Below, one piece after another: positions 1-11,356 of a stretch of 64,000 bases of DNA. The DNA lies in NCBI GenBank assembly GCA_021234155.1, contig JAJEKV010000038.1, positions 8,073,179-8,137,178 of the forward strand, in the 5' to 3' direction. The notes under the pieces are model-generated. The model had not been told where the DNA came from. It made no database searches and saw only the letters and a program-made list of their open reading frames with translations. Position numbers and translations under genes: made by a program. The stretch is from Isoetes taiwanensis. Taxonomy: Eukaryota > Streptophyta > Lycopodiopsida > Isoetales > Isoetaceae. Each line of letters starts with the position of its first letter. Position 1 is the stretch's first letter.

Positions 1-516
1 TTTTTGTCTACTTTTCTTTTTTTTTTCAAGGAAAAGAAGTCATGTATTTTCGCCAAAACCTAACCATTGGGCCTTAAATTTCGCCATTTGGCAATTAATC
101 GCCACTAATTTTTAGGCTGAATTTCAAATCTTTTATTCCTTTTTATGCTTCCCTGCTGCCACGTGGATGCCAAGTTTGTGTGGGTTAGTTGGGGAGATCT
201 TCCCTTCTCGTGAACTAGATCTCCGTGGCCGTCCACGCATTAGTTTACGATCTATTAACCCACCCTAAACCAAAATTCGATGGCTGACGAACTTAAACAA
301 ATCCGTGTGTTGCACCTCTTGAATTCAAAATTCGGTCGTGCATGCCCACCTGATCCATCAGGTAACTCCTTCCTCCATCCGATCTGTTTTGATGTTTTCA
401 CATTTAAAATTCAAATTCAAATTCAAAAATTCAAAATTAGTGCTCTGATAAAAAACCAACAGGATCATGGCCCGGGCAGTCTTCCAGACCAAAGTCTGTT
501 GCAAGGTCCTTCCCAT
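1..516. other. Unassigned AT-rich sequence
   Basis: No gene or repeat was recognised. Homology to the LTR that follows starts only near 517, so this is either the flank of a 5'-truncated LTR or a later insertion. A short ORF (280-528) has low-complexity repeats of an attcaaa type and is not credible as a gene. Confidence 0.4.
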
Positions 517-2031
517 TGCATAAGCTAAGGTTAGCTATGTTAGTTATTAATTATTAAAGTGGAAACCTAACCCAAAACCCTAATTCGAATTTAGGGCTTA
601 ACCTAATATTAAAAAGGGCTAAAATATCAAATTAGTTAATATTAACCAATCTAGAGTTGCCACCTGGCCCAAATCGTTTGGGCAAGGGAGAGTTGCTAAC
701 TTGGGACCCAAATTGGGGTTTTGTACCCCCATTTGCCCCAATTCGAATTGGGGGAGGTTGGTGGAGGAGGAGCTGCTGTTCCACCCTGTTCCAGCCAGAA
801 GGATGGAGAACCAGAGAGATAGTGGATTTAGCTATGATCCCGGTTAGTACGTAGATAGCTTGGATTCCTAGATAGCCATAGGACTAACCCTTGTATGCTC
901 AGAAGGTAGCTGGAATTAACCCTTGTATGAATAGATGTATGGTTAATCTTTATTTTATGTTCTATTCGAAGCTATGGATCGATGGATGTATAAGGATAGC
1001 TTTCTATATGTTCCTCCTGTGTTGTATGGGTAAAAGGGGGGTAGAAACCTAAAGGCCATCTAGAAGTAGAGATGTTCCTAGATAGAACCCTTAAAACCCA
1101 GTAAATGCGGCATGTGCACAAGAGCCAACCTGGCTGTGGATGCTATGATGTGGTTCAGCACCAGATAACGGGTATGAGGGTGAATCGGGAGTGGGGTCTT
1201 GCCTAGCGCAGCTACAGGACTTCTATAGTGTGCTAGGCTTATAGCCGGTCACTGTGTGTTGGCCGGGTATGGGTCTGACACTCTCTGGGCCGGAGGGCGA
1301 GAGTCTTATGGCCGTCCTAGGCTCGAACGGGCTGGTGATCTAGCCTTTAGATTTAGGGGAGTAAGTCGGGTACGGATGCGGGGGTCGCTGATGCGGCACG
1401 TGTTCTCTAGCACACCCAGGGATCCGTCATGCTCGGGGAGGAGACGCCTCTCTGACCTGCCTCATCGGACCGAGGAGAGGTAACCCGGAGTAGTCTCGAA
1501 GGGTGATTCCTTGGGATTGCGTCTCCGGAGGGCTACAAGCACGTCATAGCATGATTCAGCCTATCTGCAAAGTGTGCACAGGAGGGGCGGATGGAGTGGA
1601 CAACCCTAGCCATTGTCTTATGCCAACCAACGCCATGTTATACCTCTGTCTGCTGTTATCTTGAGGCCCTGACCATCAGTCCCCCCATAGAGTCTGAGCC
1701 CGGGATAGAGCCCTTGGTTATGGTGTATTTCCTTTGTTATGTTGGTATTCTGTTGTTAGTTATATTGATAATGATGGGCCACCCTTCGTGGTGGTATATT
1801 ATTTGTTAGTATTGTTGCTAGGTGCTAACATGTATGTACGCTTCCACTATATAGGATTCCCATAGAAGGCATGGGACGAATGACACCTCCGTGTCCGTCA
1901 CCCGGACACTTGGCCATCACAAGTGGTCCGAGTTAGACGGAGGGCCTTTCCGTGGTGATGGAATCGCCATGGGAGGGGAATTTCCCGTATTTATACAATG
2001 GTAGCATCCTATGGATTCGGGGAGCGTCACA
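517..2031 (+). repeat. Gyp-A: 5'-truncated Ty3/gypsy LTR
   Basis: This is an LTR fragment in plus orientation. It ends in GGAGCGTCACA directly before a primer site, the same terminus as the two LTRs at 30,361 and 41,763 and the reversed LTR at 59,334. Its body matches the reversed LTR at 59,334-60,563 closely, for example around the conserved 'GTATGGGTCTGACACTC' block at 1,267. Compared with that copy it lacks roughly the first 95 bp, including the TGTGACGTTCC start, but keeps about 357 bp (870-1,227) that the reversed copy has lost. Short ORFs inside are incidental. Confidence 0.85.
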
Positions 2032-2032
2032 A

Positions 2033-2050
2033 TGGTATCAGAGCCATGAT
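2033..2050 (+). promoter_or_regulatory. Primer binding site of Gyp-A
   Basis: TGGTATCAGAGCCATG one base after the LTR end is the classic plant retrotransposon primer site complementary to the 3' end of initiator tRNA-Met. It fixes the plus-strand orientation of Gyp-A. Confidence 0.9.
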
Positions 2051-2510
2051 TTTGGCAGACCAGATCATAGCACTGGCCATATCTTAACTTGTTAGTCGAT
2101 AGGTAGTACGGGTAATCTAGGGTAAAGTATTCTAATTCTATAGCTAGTATGTATGTTGATCTAATTATGGGAGGTTAATTAAGCTAGTTAGGAATTAAGG
2201 TGTGAGTTCTTAAAATCAAGTATGTCAAGTTTTTAGAGAAAAAGAGGTCTCTTGTTTCCACATGCCATAACTTTCTCTAGGTAACTCGGATTGAGGCGAT
2301 TTTCACGCCAACACGTCGGGCATGGTCGAATTACACTAGGGGCGTCAACAGCCGGCATCAAAATGGCGAAAAAGTGGGCCAAAAGTCAACTCGGGCGCCG
2401 CTCACATTTGGGCGTCTTAGAATTCAAATGGAAAACGTATAACGGGACCGGCGCCCGACCATATGAAATGCGTATTTTTGCCGTATAAAATTTTTTATTA
2501 TTCTTGTATA
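2051..2510 (+). mobile_element. Gyp-A internal leader fragment
   Basis: Untranslated leader following the primer site. It resembles the leader of Gyp-B at 32,120-32,470: both carry a 'GGTAACTC' start, a GAATTAC block, a GGGC-rich stretch and an end in 'GCGTATTT' followed by T/A runs. No gag is reached; after ~2,510 the sequence changes to SINE-like and unrecognised DNA, so the element is truncated. Confidence 0.6.
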
Positions 2511-2520
2511 CGTATTTTTT

Positions 2521-2593
2521 TGGCACCTCAACCCAGATTTGAATCCACAACCTCTCAACTCCAACCTTAGGTGCTTACCACCACACCAAGCCG
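2521..2593 (-). repeat. tRNA-derived SINE-like remnant
   Basis: Read on the minus strand, this has a pol III A-box-like TGGTGTGGTGG followed ~35 bp later by a B-box-like GGATTCAAATC, the arrangement of tRNA-derived SINE heads. No full cloverleaf or tail can be drawn. It might also be decayed tRNA-related sequence of another repeat. Confidence 0.45.
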
Positions 2594-2671
2594 TTATATA
2601 TATATGTTACACATATTTCTTATACATATGTAGTACCCTGTTTCTCTGCATAGCAACTTTTATATAAAAGT

Positions 2672-2740
2672 GTACTATGGGGACTTGAACCCTTGACCTC
2701 CCACCACCCAGTCAAACCCTTTATCAACAAGGTAAGCCTC
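2672..2740 (-). repeat. Second tRNA-like B-box remnant
   Basis: On the minus strand it contains GGGTTCAAGTCCC, a near-perfect pol III B box, preceded by a GTGGTGGGAGG block. Together with the remnant at 2,521 and the SINE-like unit at 3,712 it suggests several tRNA-derived SINE insertions in this 1.3 kb. It is not a tRNA gene, since no acceptor stem pairs. Confidence 0.4.
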
Positions 2741-3711
2741 TTTCTAGTGGATATAGTCTCATATTATACTTAACCAATAGTATCTCTATTTCTCTAGAAA
2801 GACTCCTGTCTACCACCACTCTTCCCTAAACCGACGCTGGGGTGGCAACAACTCCATTGGACTTGTGCAACCATGGTGAGTTAGGAATAACTTAAGAGTT
2901 ATTATCATCATTGCGAAATTTTTCCGCAACCATTTCGACGAACGTTCACGCTGAGCGATGGAAGGAAATTCCTCGGAGTAAGATAGAAACTTCCAAGTTG
3001 GATTCTAATCCACTATTCACCTTGGATATTCTTTAGATGACGATAATAATGTCCAGTTATCGACGTTTCTAGACCTATAGCTTTAAATATTTTTTTCCTT
3101 TGGTAAATGCCTTGATAACAAAATTTCTTCGGGCCTTGCCATGATTCAATCTATACTACATTCATATGCTTTATATTAGACCTTATTCGACGTTATATAT
3201 TAAGGGTTAAGTAATATTTTATAGACATAATTATAATTAACATTGTTTCTCTCTAGTGTCTAAGCCTTGATTCGTCTCATTTCCCAGAGAAAGAGTCTCT
3301 TTTCGCCCAACCAACTAGGGACTGCCATGCAGCACCCCTCTAGACCATGGGTAGCTTTAATCCTACCACCCTTCTTGTGTTAGAACCCCCACAACAATGT
3401 CAACACTTTATTCTAATCAATCCCGGGTACAAACTTTAGTATTATTTTGTGCCAAACTTCACCGCCTATATGGCTGTGATTAATTATCTACACCACGCGC
3501 CTGTCAAATTGACAGCAGCCTACCCTCTTTTGGGGTTCTTCCACTGTACCTTCAATAGCATCCAACCATTGTTGACTAGTTACCTCCTTCTAGGGTATCC
3601 AGATATGGTTGGGGCAAAGTATTTCCAACCATTATTTTAGTGCCTAAACGTCCTTAAGTTCCGCAAATGAACTTACATATTCAAAGGGATTATGTGAATA
3701 TCCCAAAGGAC
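2741..3711. other. Unassigned intergenic sequence
   Basis: AT-rich sequence with no ORF above background and no recognised repeat. I see nothing in it that can be annotated. Confidence 0.4.
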
Positions 3712-3830
3712 AGTACCACCCAAAGACCTCTCAAGATAGGCCTCCTCTATTAAGAGATCTTGTGTTCAAGTCTCTGGGGGTCCGTCATATGTCCTCATGG
3801 ACGCTGCCAATGTGGCATGACATAAAAATA

Positions 3831-3862
<32 letters not shown>
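3712..3862 (+). repeat. SINE-like unit with (CTAT)8 tail
   Basis: Contains an A-box-like TAGGCCTCCTC near 3,738 and a B-box-like TGTTCAAGTCTC near 3,764, then about 60 bp of body and a pure CTAT microsatellite of eight repeats at 3,831-3,862. A pol III promoter plus a simple-repeat tail is the usual layout of a tRNA-derived SINE. I saw no target duplication, so confidence is moderate. Confidence 0.5.
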
Positions 3863-4563
3863 TAAAAAGGCTCTTGGTGAATTCAATTCACCATGTTGAA
3901 CTAGGACATGAAAGTCTTCTTCCCTAAGCCATACACCAAATTTTTAAATAAGCTTTCTAGCTCTTGCTGCCTTTCAAGCCGAAAATCTATCTTTGCATGT
4001 TAGCAAAGACCACCCTTCATGTTAGGTAATAACCTTCCTATCTAGGTCGCTAAATATCATTAATAAGGGTCCTTCATTCCTTCTCTTCTTCAATAATGTT
4101 TTCTACGTCTATGACCGATGTTCAGTATCCCGGCCCTTACGCCTGGCACAACGTATACAATTCACCCTTTGGCTGCTTTGGTTGTGGCCTTTATTCAGTA
4201 GAGTCACCAATCCATTTACTCCTTTACGTCTTCGTTAACCGTCTTATGGCTTCTAAGCTACTATTATATGCCCCTTTTATGTTGTCAACCCACCTATCAT
4301 TGGGGGTTATGATTCAATGTTGTCTTACATCCTAGAAATGTTAGTCATTATATTTCTCTGTCATGATGCGATGACGCTGTTGTGGCATTCCTTAGCAGAT
4401 AAACATATAGCACCAGAGAGAGGAGCGTGCAATGAAGCACTTGTAAATTGTTAGAATGAAGTTTATATACTTTTAGGGAGTTTGGACACACGTAATAGTG
4501 TCCTTCGAGAGGGTTGGCTACCTCAAAGTCGATGGAGGCTTGACCATGGCCAATTCCAACCTG
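3863..4563. other. Unassigned intergenic sequence
   Basis: No recognised feature. A minus-strand serine-rich ORF overlapping 4,348-4,656 is the antisense of an acidic run belonging to the next feature. Confidence 0.35.
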
Positions 4564-5075
4564 ATCAGCAGCCGATGCACTTGAGATAGAGGAGTCTGAA
4601 GAGGAGGTGGAAGAGGAAGAAGAGCACCATGTTGGACTTAGAAAGGAGCGTCCCAAGTATTATGGACTTGCTCCATATGATCCTAAGATGGATTTGAAGG
4701 ATGGCTGTTAGGCCATCAGAGGAAGATACTTATCCTATTTGGTTAGGGTATACTGTCTCGAGCATTTGTAGGGAAGCTAATAACCCTAACAGAAACAAGG
4801 TGCATATGGAGTGGTGGCGCCCAGTAAGTGGAAAAGGAGTCATTACTGAAAAAGAGCGCTACAAATATTGTTTTAATAAGCAATGGAAGTATGATGCAAG
4901 TGATCCACCCCAATGGGTGGAAATAAAATCCGTGTTGATGTCATGGAACCCCAGAAAGGGCAAGGTGGATCCGAGAAAGGGGTACATGAAGATTCTAATC
5001 TCTTTGAAGGATAAAGTTCTGAAATCACTAGAGAAGATAGCCGAACAAGCAAAATATAAGTACGAGAGTCCATGA
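4564..5075 (+). pseudogene. Broken hypothetical ORF with basic, Trp-rich C-terminal domain
   Basis: A reading frame at 4,564-4,711 encodes an acidic run of Glu followed by 'KERPKYYGLAPYDPKMDLK'. A one-base shift then leads into a 124-residue frame (4,701-5,075). That second part has spaced aromatic signatures ('YPIWLGYTVSSI', 'EWWRPVSG', 'WVEIKSVLMSWNPRKGK') and a Lys-rich tail. The spacing of Trp residues is reminiscent of small reader-type tails found at the C-termini of some plant transposases, but I cannot assign a family. The frame change and lack of a credible start suggest a fragment. It may instead be an exon of an unrecognised gene. Confidence 0.4.
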
Positions 5076-6449
5076 GTATCGTATGATGTGAATCTTACTT
5101 TCATGGTAATCCTACTTTCGGTGCATCTTACTTTTCATTGTATTCATGCTTTCATTGTAATCTTACTTTCAGTATATGAATATCTTACTCTCATTGTCGA
5201 TGAGTATAAATATGTTGAGCTACATCTACTTGAATGTGGAATGCTGGCTTGTGATTAACTAAGTGTTAACTTGTAATTTGAGACCTGTTAGAATTAAGGC
5301 TGATAATAAAAAGTATTTACATGCAATTCCACATTGTTGAAATTGGGGTTGTCACTATTTGTAAATTTCAAAATGATGGAATAATTTCAAAATAACGGAA
5401 TTGTGGTTATCTATGAAAAGTTACAGAATGGTGATTCAAATAGAAACATGGTACTTCCAAAGAACAGTCTATGTGGTAATACACTGAAGCAAAATTCTTG
5501 GAAGAAAGGTTTACAAGGGTGGAACATTATGATATCAACTTAGGATGCATCATGAATATATTTAACCTAAGTTTGTCAATGTGACCTAGGTATGTGAATA
5601 GTGTAAATAGTTACTATTCATTGAGAATGTTCAATCTCGACCCACTAATGTGGAGCCAAGAAACTATTCAAAAACCTTGGTGCCTGTTTGATCAGGCCGA
5701 GTAGAGACTGGTGGTTCCTGCACCGTCGGAACTGCCTGTATTTAACTTCAAATTGTACAGATAACAAAGCACGGTGGTGTGATATTTAGTTGAATCAACA
5801 GGAGGTATGAGAAGCCTCTTTCTTTATGAGTTCAAATTCATTCAATGCTAGGGTTTTCCCAAATGAACAGTGCTCTAGTATATAAGCAATGGTAGCTTTG
5901 AAATTTAAAATTCAATCTCTATTGGTGTGTATAAACTTGATTTGCTAGACATTATATTTGAAGAAGTAAATGCTTTAAGGTTGTGTATCTAAGGTTGTAA
6001 AGCTCTATTCTTGTTTTAGTAATATTTGACATTTGATTTTTTACAATGAATGACACCTCTGTGTCCTTCACCCAGACACTTGTCGGTTGTCACTGTTGCT
6101 GGGCGGCTGCTGTGCAAACCGGCTAACCGGCATCGCCAGGCTGCAAAATGTAAGATTCAGACCTGGCAATGCCAAGGAGAGCAAGCATGGCTTACAAAAT
6201 ATTTGCCTAATCTACAAAATATCCTTTGATTTTAAGGAAGGTCCGATCATTCTACTTTGGCATGAAACAATATAATAGCAAAATTCTACTATCATCAACA
6301 CAATGCAAAAAATAAGCATTGTATTTAGAGAATGTAAAAAATACATTAATTACGTGCTCATTTTACGAGGCATACCTATATCTGTGAATAATCACAAGGA
6401 TCATCTCTACTCGTTCATATTTGATCCATACCTCGTACCTCGTACAAGT
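5076..6449. other. Intergenic DNA with a small LTR scrap
   Basis: No gene was recognised. At 6,048-6,083 about 36 bp ('GAATGACACCTCTGTGTCC...') match the 3' part of the Gyp-A LTR near 1,878, so a small LTR relic is present. Repeated 'cttactttc' phrases at 5,090-5,190 are low-complexity. Confidence 0.4.
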
Positions 6450-7190
6450 CACACTCACCCCGATTTTTGGTCCACTGTTGAAAACATCAGTTTTGGTAGG
6501 TCTACATGTCCTGTTTTCAAAGAATCCTACATGTGGATTTGTGGAGGTATGGTTTTGTTCGATAATGGTGTTCTTTTTTCAGTGGACTAAAACATCCACT
6601 GTTGTTTTGTAGTTTCTTCTATTGTGACATGTCATTTTATAATACAATCCACTGTAGGAAAGAATACTTGAATTTCTACATGTCTAATAATTCTATTGTC
6701 ACATGTCTTTATAGATGTAGGAAAGAATATTTGATTCTCTACATGTCCTATGCTTCCATTCACATGTCTTTATAGTAGTAGGACAGAGTACTTTATTTAC
6801 TAAGGCATTGTAGGAAAGAATACATGAATTACGACATGTGTAATACTTCTATTGTCACATGTCTTTATAGAAGTAAGAAAGAATACTTGATTCTCTACAT
6901 GTCGTGATGCTTCCATGTCACATGTCTTTATAGTAGTAGGACAGAGTACTTTATTTTCTAAGGCATTGTAGGAAAGAATACATGAATTATGACATGTGTA
7001 ATACTTCTATTGTCACATGTCTTTATAGAAGTAGGAAAGAATACTTGATTCTCTACATGTGCTATCCTTCCATATCACGGGTCTTTATAGTGGTAGGAGA
7101 GTACTTGATTTGCTACATGTGATGCACGTGCGATCACATGTCCTTATACTAGTATTCCATGTAAGACAAGTTACTCCTCCTAGTTTGATT
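6450..7190. repeat. Two-level minisatellite, copy 1
   Basis: From ~6,610 the sequence is a tandem array built on a phrase containing CACATGTCTTTATAG. That phrase starts at 6,700, 6,761, 6,856, 6,919 and 7,014, with a variant near 7,076. Spacing alternates ~62 and ~95 bp, giving a higher-order unit of ~157 bp with about 2.5 copies. The palindrome ACATGT recurs in each sub-unit. The block including ~160 bp of non-repetitive lead (from 6,450) recurs at 63,272-64,000 with only a handful of differences. ORFs here are incidental. Confidence 0.85.
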
Positions 7191-7403
7191 TATTCTCCTC
7201 CTAGTTTTGTAAGACAAGTGGTTTTGATTTATTCTCCCCTAGTTTTGCAATTAAAAGTGTAGAGCCTTATCAAAGTTAGCAAAATTGTTTGGGGTCACTT
7301 TCGGATTGGCGACTAGATCGAAACTCTGTTATTTCAGTTCTCATGGCTCCCCATGCATGTTTAGAAATGGTCCACCTAGTTATCAAAAAGTCGACCACGT
7401 TTT

Positions 7404-7466
7404 GGCCTCCAAAACGTAAACCCAATGGGTTGCTAGGTTATTGTGGGGTTTTACGTTATGGAGGTC
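7404..7466 (+). repeat. Array hairpin H1
   Basis: Stem GGCCTCCAAAACGTAAACCC against ACGTTATGGAGG with a ~23 nt loop containing GTTGCTAGGTTATTGT; plus orientation. Confidence 0.8.
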
Positions 7467-8226
7467 GAGTTTTATTGGATTGCACTTGAGACATGGTCGA
7501 GAAGCTGCGATTGAAAACAAAAGCAATAGAAACCGGATAGAAATGGGTTTTGGATTTACCGAGGGGGCTTTTCCTACCGATTATAACTCCTCGGGAGGGC
7601 AAATGCCAATGCCTCCTTTCAAAAACCCGTTTCCATATCCGGCGGATTGAATTCTCCATTCAAGTGCTTGCTTGAGCAGGCTCAAAAAATTCAAGATCCG
7701 TCAGGGAGAACATATCGCCGCCAAAGGAGTGTCCACGCAGTCGAATCGTGTAGAAACCCAAGTGTTTTGTCGTTCGGGCGGTACAAAGGCCCCGGAATGG
7801 AGATTTGACTTGCCATGTCGTCAAGCAAAGCAAAATTACCCTAGGGACCAAGTTACACGGTCATTTTTTGCGAAAAAGAAACACGAACCCTCTACATGGC
7901 AGTGATACGCACCCTCCCGCTAAAGGCCAATACACTAGCGTGTTGGACATGAGCTACTTTGGCTTTGGAAGGGGGTGGTCTTCTGCCCGCCGACCAAACT
8001 TGGTCTCGGGGTAATGTCAATGTTTGATGCGTTGGCGAAGTCGGGATCCGCGGTTCAGGGTGGAGAGTTGCCCCGTCCGTGGTGGGGGACCTCCAAAGAG
8101 GACCTTTGGGACGAACTTCTTCCGGAAGGTTTTGGGGCTCAGTCGGATCACCCGCCAACGACATTGTGCCTCCCCACTACCTGATGACATTGTGCAAGAT
8201 CCTGGTCCAATCTCGATCCGGGGTAT
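7467..8226 (+). repeat. Array unit U1 (plus orientation)
   Basis: A 760 bp unit between H1 and H2 and the only complete unit on the plus strand. It starts with a phrase containing GACATGGTCGAGAAGCTGCG and ends near CCTGGTCCAATCTCGATCC. Overlapping short ORFs on both strands are not conserved as frames in U2 or U3. Confidence 0.75.
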
Positions 8227-8289
8227 GGCTTCCAAAACGTAAACCCCGCGGCGTTGCTAGGTTATTGTAGGGTTTACGTTATGGAGGCC
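8227..8289 (+). repeat. Array hairpin H2
   Basis: GGCTTCCAAAACGTAAACCC pairs with GGGTTTACGTTATGGAGGCC across a 23 nt loop. This is the best preserved plus-orientation copy. Confidence 0.85.
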
Positions 8290-8557
8290 AAAACATGGTC
8301 GGGTTGCACTTGGGACTGGTGTACCTTTTCGAACATGCATGCGGAGCCATGGCAACCGAAAAATAATGGACTTTGGATCTATTGGCGAGGTAGTGAATCA
8401 TTCCAAAACGCATTGCTACTACAAAATGTGTTCTTGACTTCTAATTGCGACCTGACCGGGAGGAGGATAAATCCAAACCTCATTTCGTCTATTTCTATTG
8501 CTTCTTGTTTTCAATCGCGGCTTCTCGACCATGTCTCAAGTGCAATCGATAAAACTC
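8290..8557 (+). repeat. Array segment B (orientation switch)
   Basis: Links the plus unit to the minus units. About 165 bp of B-specific sequence (with AACATGCATGCGGAGCCATG) is followed by ~95 bp that is the terminal part of a U unit on the minus strand. A second copy is at 10,437-10,699, and its start also occurs reversed at 7,310-7,403. Confidence 0.7.
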
Positions 8558-8619
8558 GACCTCCATAACGTAAACCCTACAATAACCTAGCAACGCATGT
8601 GGTTTCCGTTTTGGAGGCC
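8558..8619 (-). repeat. Array hairpin H3
   Basis: GACCTCCATAACGTAAACCC with CCGTTTTGGAGGCC; minus orientation relative to H1 and H2. Confidence 0.8.
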
Positions 8620-9406
8620 ATATGAAAGCCCCCTCGGGCCGATTGGACCAGGATCTTGCACAATGTCATGAGGTAGTGGGAGGACCATGTCTGATGCCGA
8701 ATAAGATTCGAGCCCCTAAAACCTTCGTAGGAAGTTCGTTTTGGAAGCCCCAAAGGTCCTCTCGGAGGATCCTCGGTAGTGGGGACGGCAACCTCCCTAA
8801 AACCCGAACAAAGGTGGTCCTTTCACGCCCCAATGGAACTCGAAACATCGACATTACCCCGGAGACCAAGTTTTGGGCGGAAGACCACCCCCCGCCGAGG
8901 AGGCGTAAAGTAGCTCATGTCCAACACGTTCGTAGTGTATTGGCCTTAGCGGAGGGTGCGGAACACCGCCATGTAGAGGGTTCGTGTTTCTTTGCTTGCA
9001 AAAATGACCGGTAACTTGGTCCCTAGGATAATTTTGCTGTTTCGGACTGACATGGCCGTAAGTCAAATCTCCATTCCGGGGGCCTTTGTATGCCGTCGAG
9101 CGACAAAAACACTTGGGTTTCTACGGTGGGCCGATGCAGGACACTTTCTTGTTTGATATGTTCTCCGGACAGATCTTTGAATTTGTTTGAGCCTGCTCAA
9201 GCAAGTTATTTTGAATGGAGAATTCAACCCTTTGGGATATGGAAACCGGGTTGGAAGGGAGGCATTGGCATTTGCCCTCCGGGAGGAGCACCGGTAGGAA
9301 AGCCTGCCTCGGTAAATCCAAACCCCATTTCGCCGGGTTTCTATTGCTTCTTGTTTTTCAACTGCAGCCTTCGACCATGTCTCAAGTGCAACCGAATAAA
9401 ACTCTC
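8620..9406 (-). repeat. Array unit U2 (minus orientation)
   Basis: A 787 bp unit, the reverse complement of U1 in overall order. Shared blocks include CTCATGTCCAACACG, CTTGGTCCCTAGG and GAATGGAGAATTCAACC. Small indels throughout make its frames differ from U1. Confidence 0.75.
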
Positions 9407-9468
9407 GACCTCCATAACGTAAACCCCATAATAACCTAGCAACCCACGGGGTTTACGTTTTGGAGGCC
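9407..9468 (-). repeat. Array hairpin H4
   Basis: GACCTCCATAACGTAAACCC pairs with GGGTTTACGTTTTGGAGGCC; minus orientation. Confidence 0.85.
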
Positions 9469-10212
9469 ATACCCCGGTCAGATTGACCTGGATCTTGCAC
9501 AATGTCATGAGGTAGTGGGAGGGCGTTGATGCCAGAAGACGGAGCCCTAAAACCTTCCAGAAGAAGTTCGTCCCAAAAGTCCTCTCTGGAAGGTCCTTGG
9601 CCACGGACGGGCAACTCTCCCACCCCGGAATCGTGATCCGGACCGCCAATGGACTGAAACATCGACATTGCCCCGGAGACCAAGTTCCGTGGGCGAACAC
9701 CACCCCCTGCCTCCCGAAGCCAAAGTAGCTCATGTCCATCACGTTCAGAGTGTATTGGCCTTAAGCGGAGGGGTGCACACCGCCATGTAGAGGGTTAGTG
9801 TTTCTTTTGTTGCAAAAAATGACCGTAACTTGGTCCCTAGGGTAAATTTTGCTGTTTCGAGGACGACATGGCTAAGTCAAATCTCCATTAGGGGCCTTGC
9901 TTGCCTTCCAACGACAAAACACTTGGGTTTTCTACACGGTCGATCGCCAAGACACTTTGCGGCTTGATATGTTCTCCTGACGGATCTTGAATTTGTTTGA
10001 GCTGCGCCAAGCAAGTTACTTGAATGGAGAATTCAACGGGTCGGATATGGAAACCCGGTTCCCGAAGGGAGGTATTGGCATTGCCCTCCTGAGGGAGCAC
10101 CGGTAGGAAAGCCCGCCTTCTGTAAAATCCAAACCCCATTTCGCCGGTTTTATTGCTTTTGTTTTCTGCGGCTTCTTTGACCATGTCTCAAGTGCAATCG
10201 AATAAAACTTCT
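9469..10212 (-). repeat. Array unit U3 (minus orientation)
   Basis: A 744 bp unit in tandem with U2. It has the same block order and many 1-3 base indels relative to U2. Confidence 0.75.
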
Positions 10213-10276
10213 GACCTCCATAACGTAAACCCTACAATAACCTAGCAACGCCGCAGGGTTTACGTTTTGGAAGGCC
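10213..10276 (-). repeat. Array hairpin H5
   Basis: GACCTCCATAACGTAAACCC with GGGTTTACGTTTTGGAAGGCC; minus orientation. Confidence 0.8.
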
Positions 10277-10380
10277 ATACCAGTCGGATTGGACCGGGAT
10301 CTTGCCACAATGTCATGAGGTAGTGGAGGGCGTTGATGCGAGAAGACGGAGCCCTAAAACCTTCCAGGAAGAAGTTCGTC
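10277..10380 (-). repeat. Truncated array unit U4
   Basis: Only the first ~104 bp of a minus unit are present before the sequence jumps into a decayed hairpin, showing an internal deletion in the array. Confidence 0.65.
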
Positions 10381-10436
10381 CGAAACATAAACCCTACAAT
10401 AACCTAGCAACACCACGGGGTTTACGCCGGAGGGCT
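10381..10436 (-). repeat. Decayed array hairpin H6
   Basis: CGAAACATAAACCCTACAAT and GGGGTTTACGCCGGAGGGC are the arms of a degenerate H copy. Confidence 0.6.
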
Positions 10437-10699
10437 AAAACGTGGTCGTTTTCTTTAGATAACTAGGTGTACCTTTTCTAAACATGCATACGGAGCCATG
10501 TCAACCGAAATGTGAGTTTGGATCTATTAGCCATCCCTAATGATCCCAAAACAATTTTACTACTGCAAAAGGCGCTCTTGATTTCTAATTGCCACATTGG
10601 GAGCAGGATAAATCCAAACCCCATTCCGTCAGTTCCTATTGCTTCGAGTTTTCAACTGCAGCTTCTCGACCATGTCGCAAGTGCAACCGGACAAAACTC
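10437..10699 (+). repeat. Array segment B' (second copy)
   Basis: Matches B at 8,290 in the CATGCAT...GGAGCCATG block and in the following terminal part of a minus U unit (10,605-10,699). Confidence 0.65.
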
Positions 10700-10761
10700 G
10701 ACCTCCATAACGTAAACCCTTCAATAACCTAGCAACACACAGGGTTTACGTTTCGAAGGCC
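10700..10761 (-). repeat. Array hairpin H7
   Basis: GACCTCCATAACGTAAACCC with GGGTTTACGTTTCGAAGGCC; minus orientation. Confidence 0.8.
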
Positions 10762-11356
10762 ATATCCTAGTCAGATTCGACCAGGATCTTGCGTAATGTC
10801 ATCAGGTAGAGGAAGGGTGTTGACACCAGAAGAAGCACCCTTAAAACCTTCCAAAAGGTTATTCCCCAAAGGTCCTCTCCCAAAGGCCCCCCCGCCACTG
10901 ACGAAAGCAACTCTCCCACCCGCACTGTGAACCCGACGCACGAAAACGGACTCAAAACGTCGATATTACCCTGGAGACCAAGTTTCATGAGCAGAAGACC
11001 ACCCCTTCTCTAAGAAGTGGCAAAGTGGCTCATGTCCAACAGGTTCGTAGTCAATTGGCCTAAGAGGTGGCTGCGGAATACTGTCACGTAGAGGGGTTCG
11101 TGTTTCTTTCGTTGCAAAAAATGACCGTATAACTTGGTTCTTAGGGTAATTTCGGTATTCCGGATGATATGGCGAAGTCGAATCTCCATTCCGGAGCACT
11201 TTATATTGCCTGACCGACAAAACACTTGGGGTTCTACACAGTCGACCACAGGACGCTTCACAGTTTGATAAGTTCTCCAAGCAGATCTTGGATTTTTTTT
11301 GAACCCTTTCAAGCAAAAGTTACTTGAAGCAGATTAAATGGTCTGGGAGGGAAAAT
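10762..11356 (-). repeat. Array unit U5 (shortened, minus)
   Basis: A 595 bp copy that aligns with the first three quarters of U2 and U3. The terminal block that follows GAATGGAGAATTCAACC in U2 is missing. Confidence 0.7.

Noticed and set aside
2521-2740. Functional tRNA genes
   Set aside because: Only promoter-box similarity is present; acceptor and anticodon stems do not pair.
4348-4656. Minus-strand serine-rich 102-codon ORF
   Set aside because: It is the antisense of a poly-Glu coding run and has no other signal.
6610-7190. CRISPR-like repeat array
   Set aside because: Spacing follows a 62/95 bp higher-order tandem repeat with related 'spacers'; the window is plant nuclear DNA.
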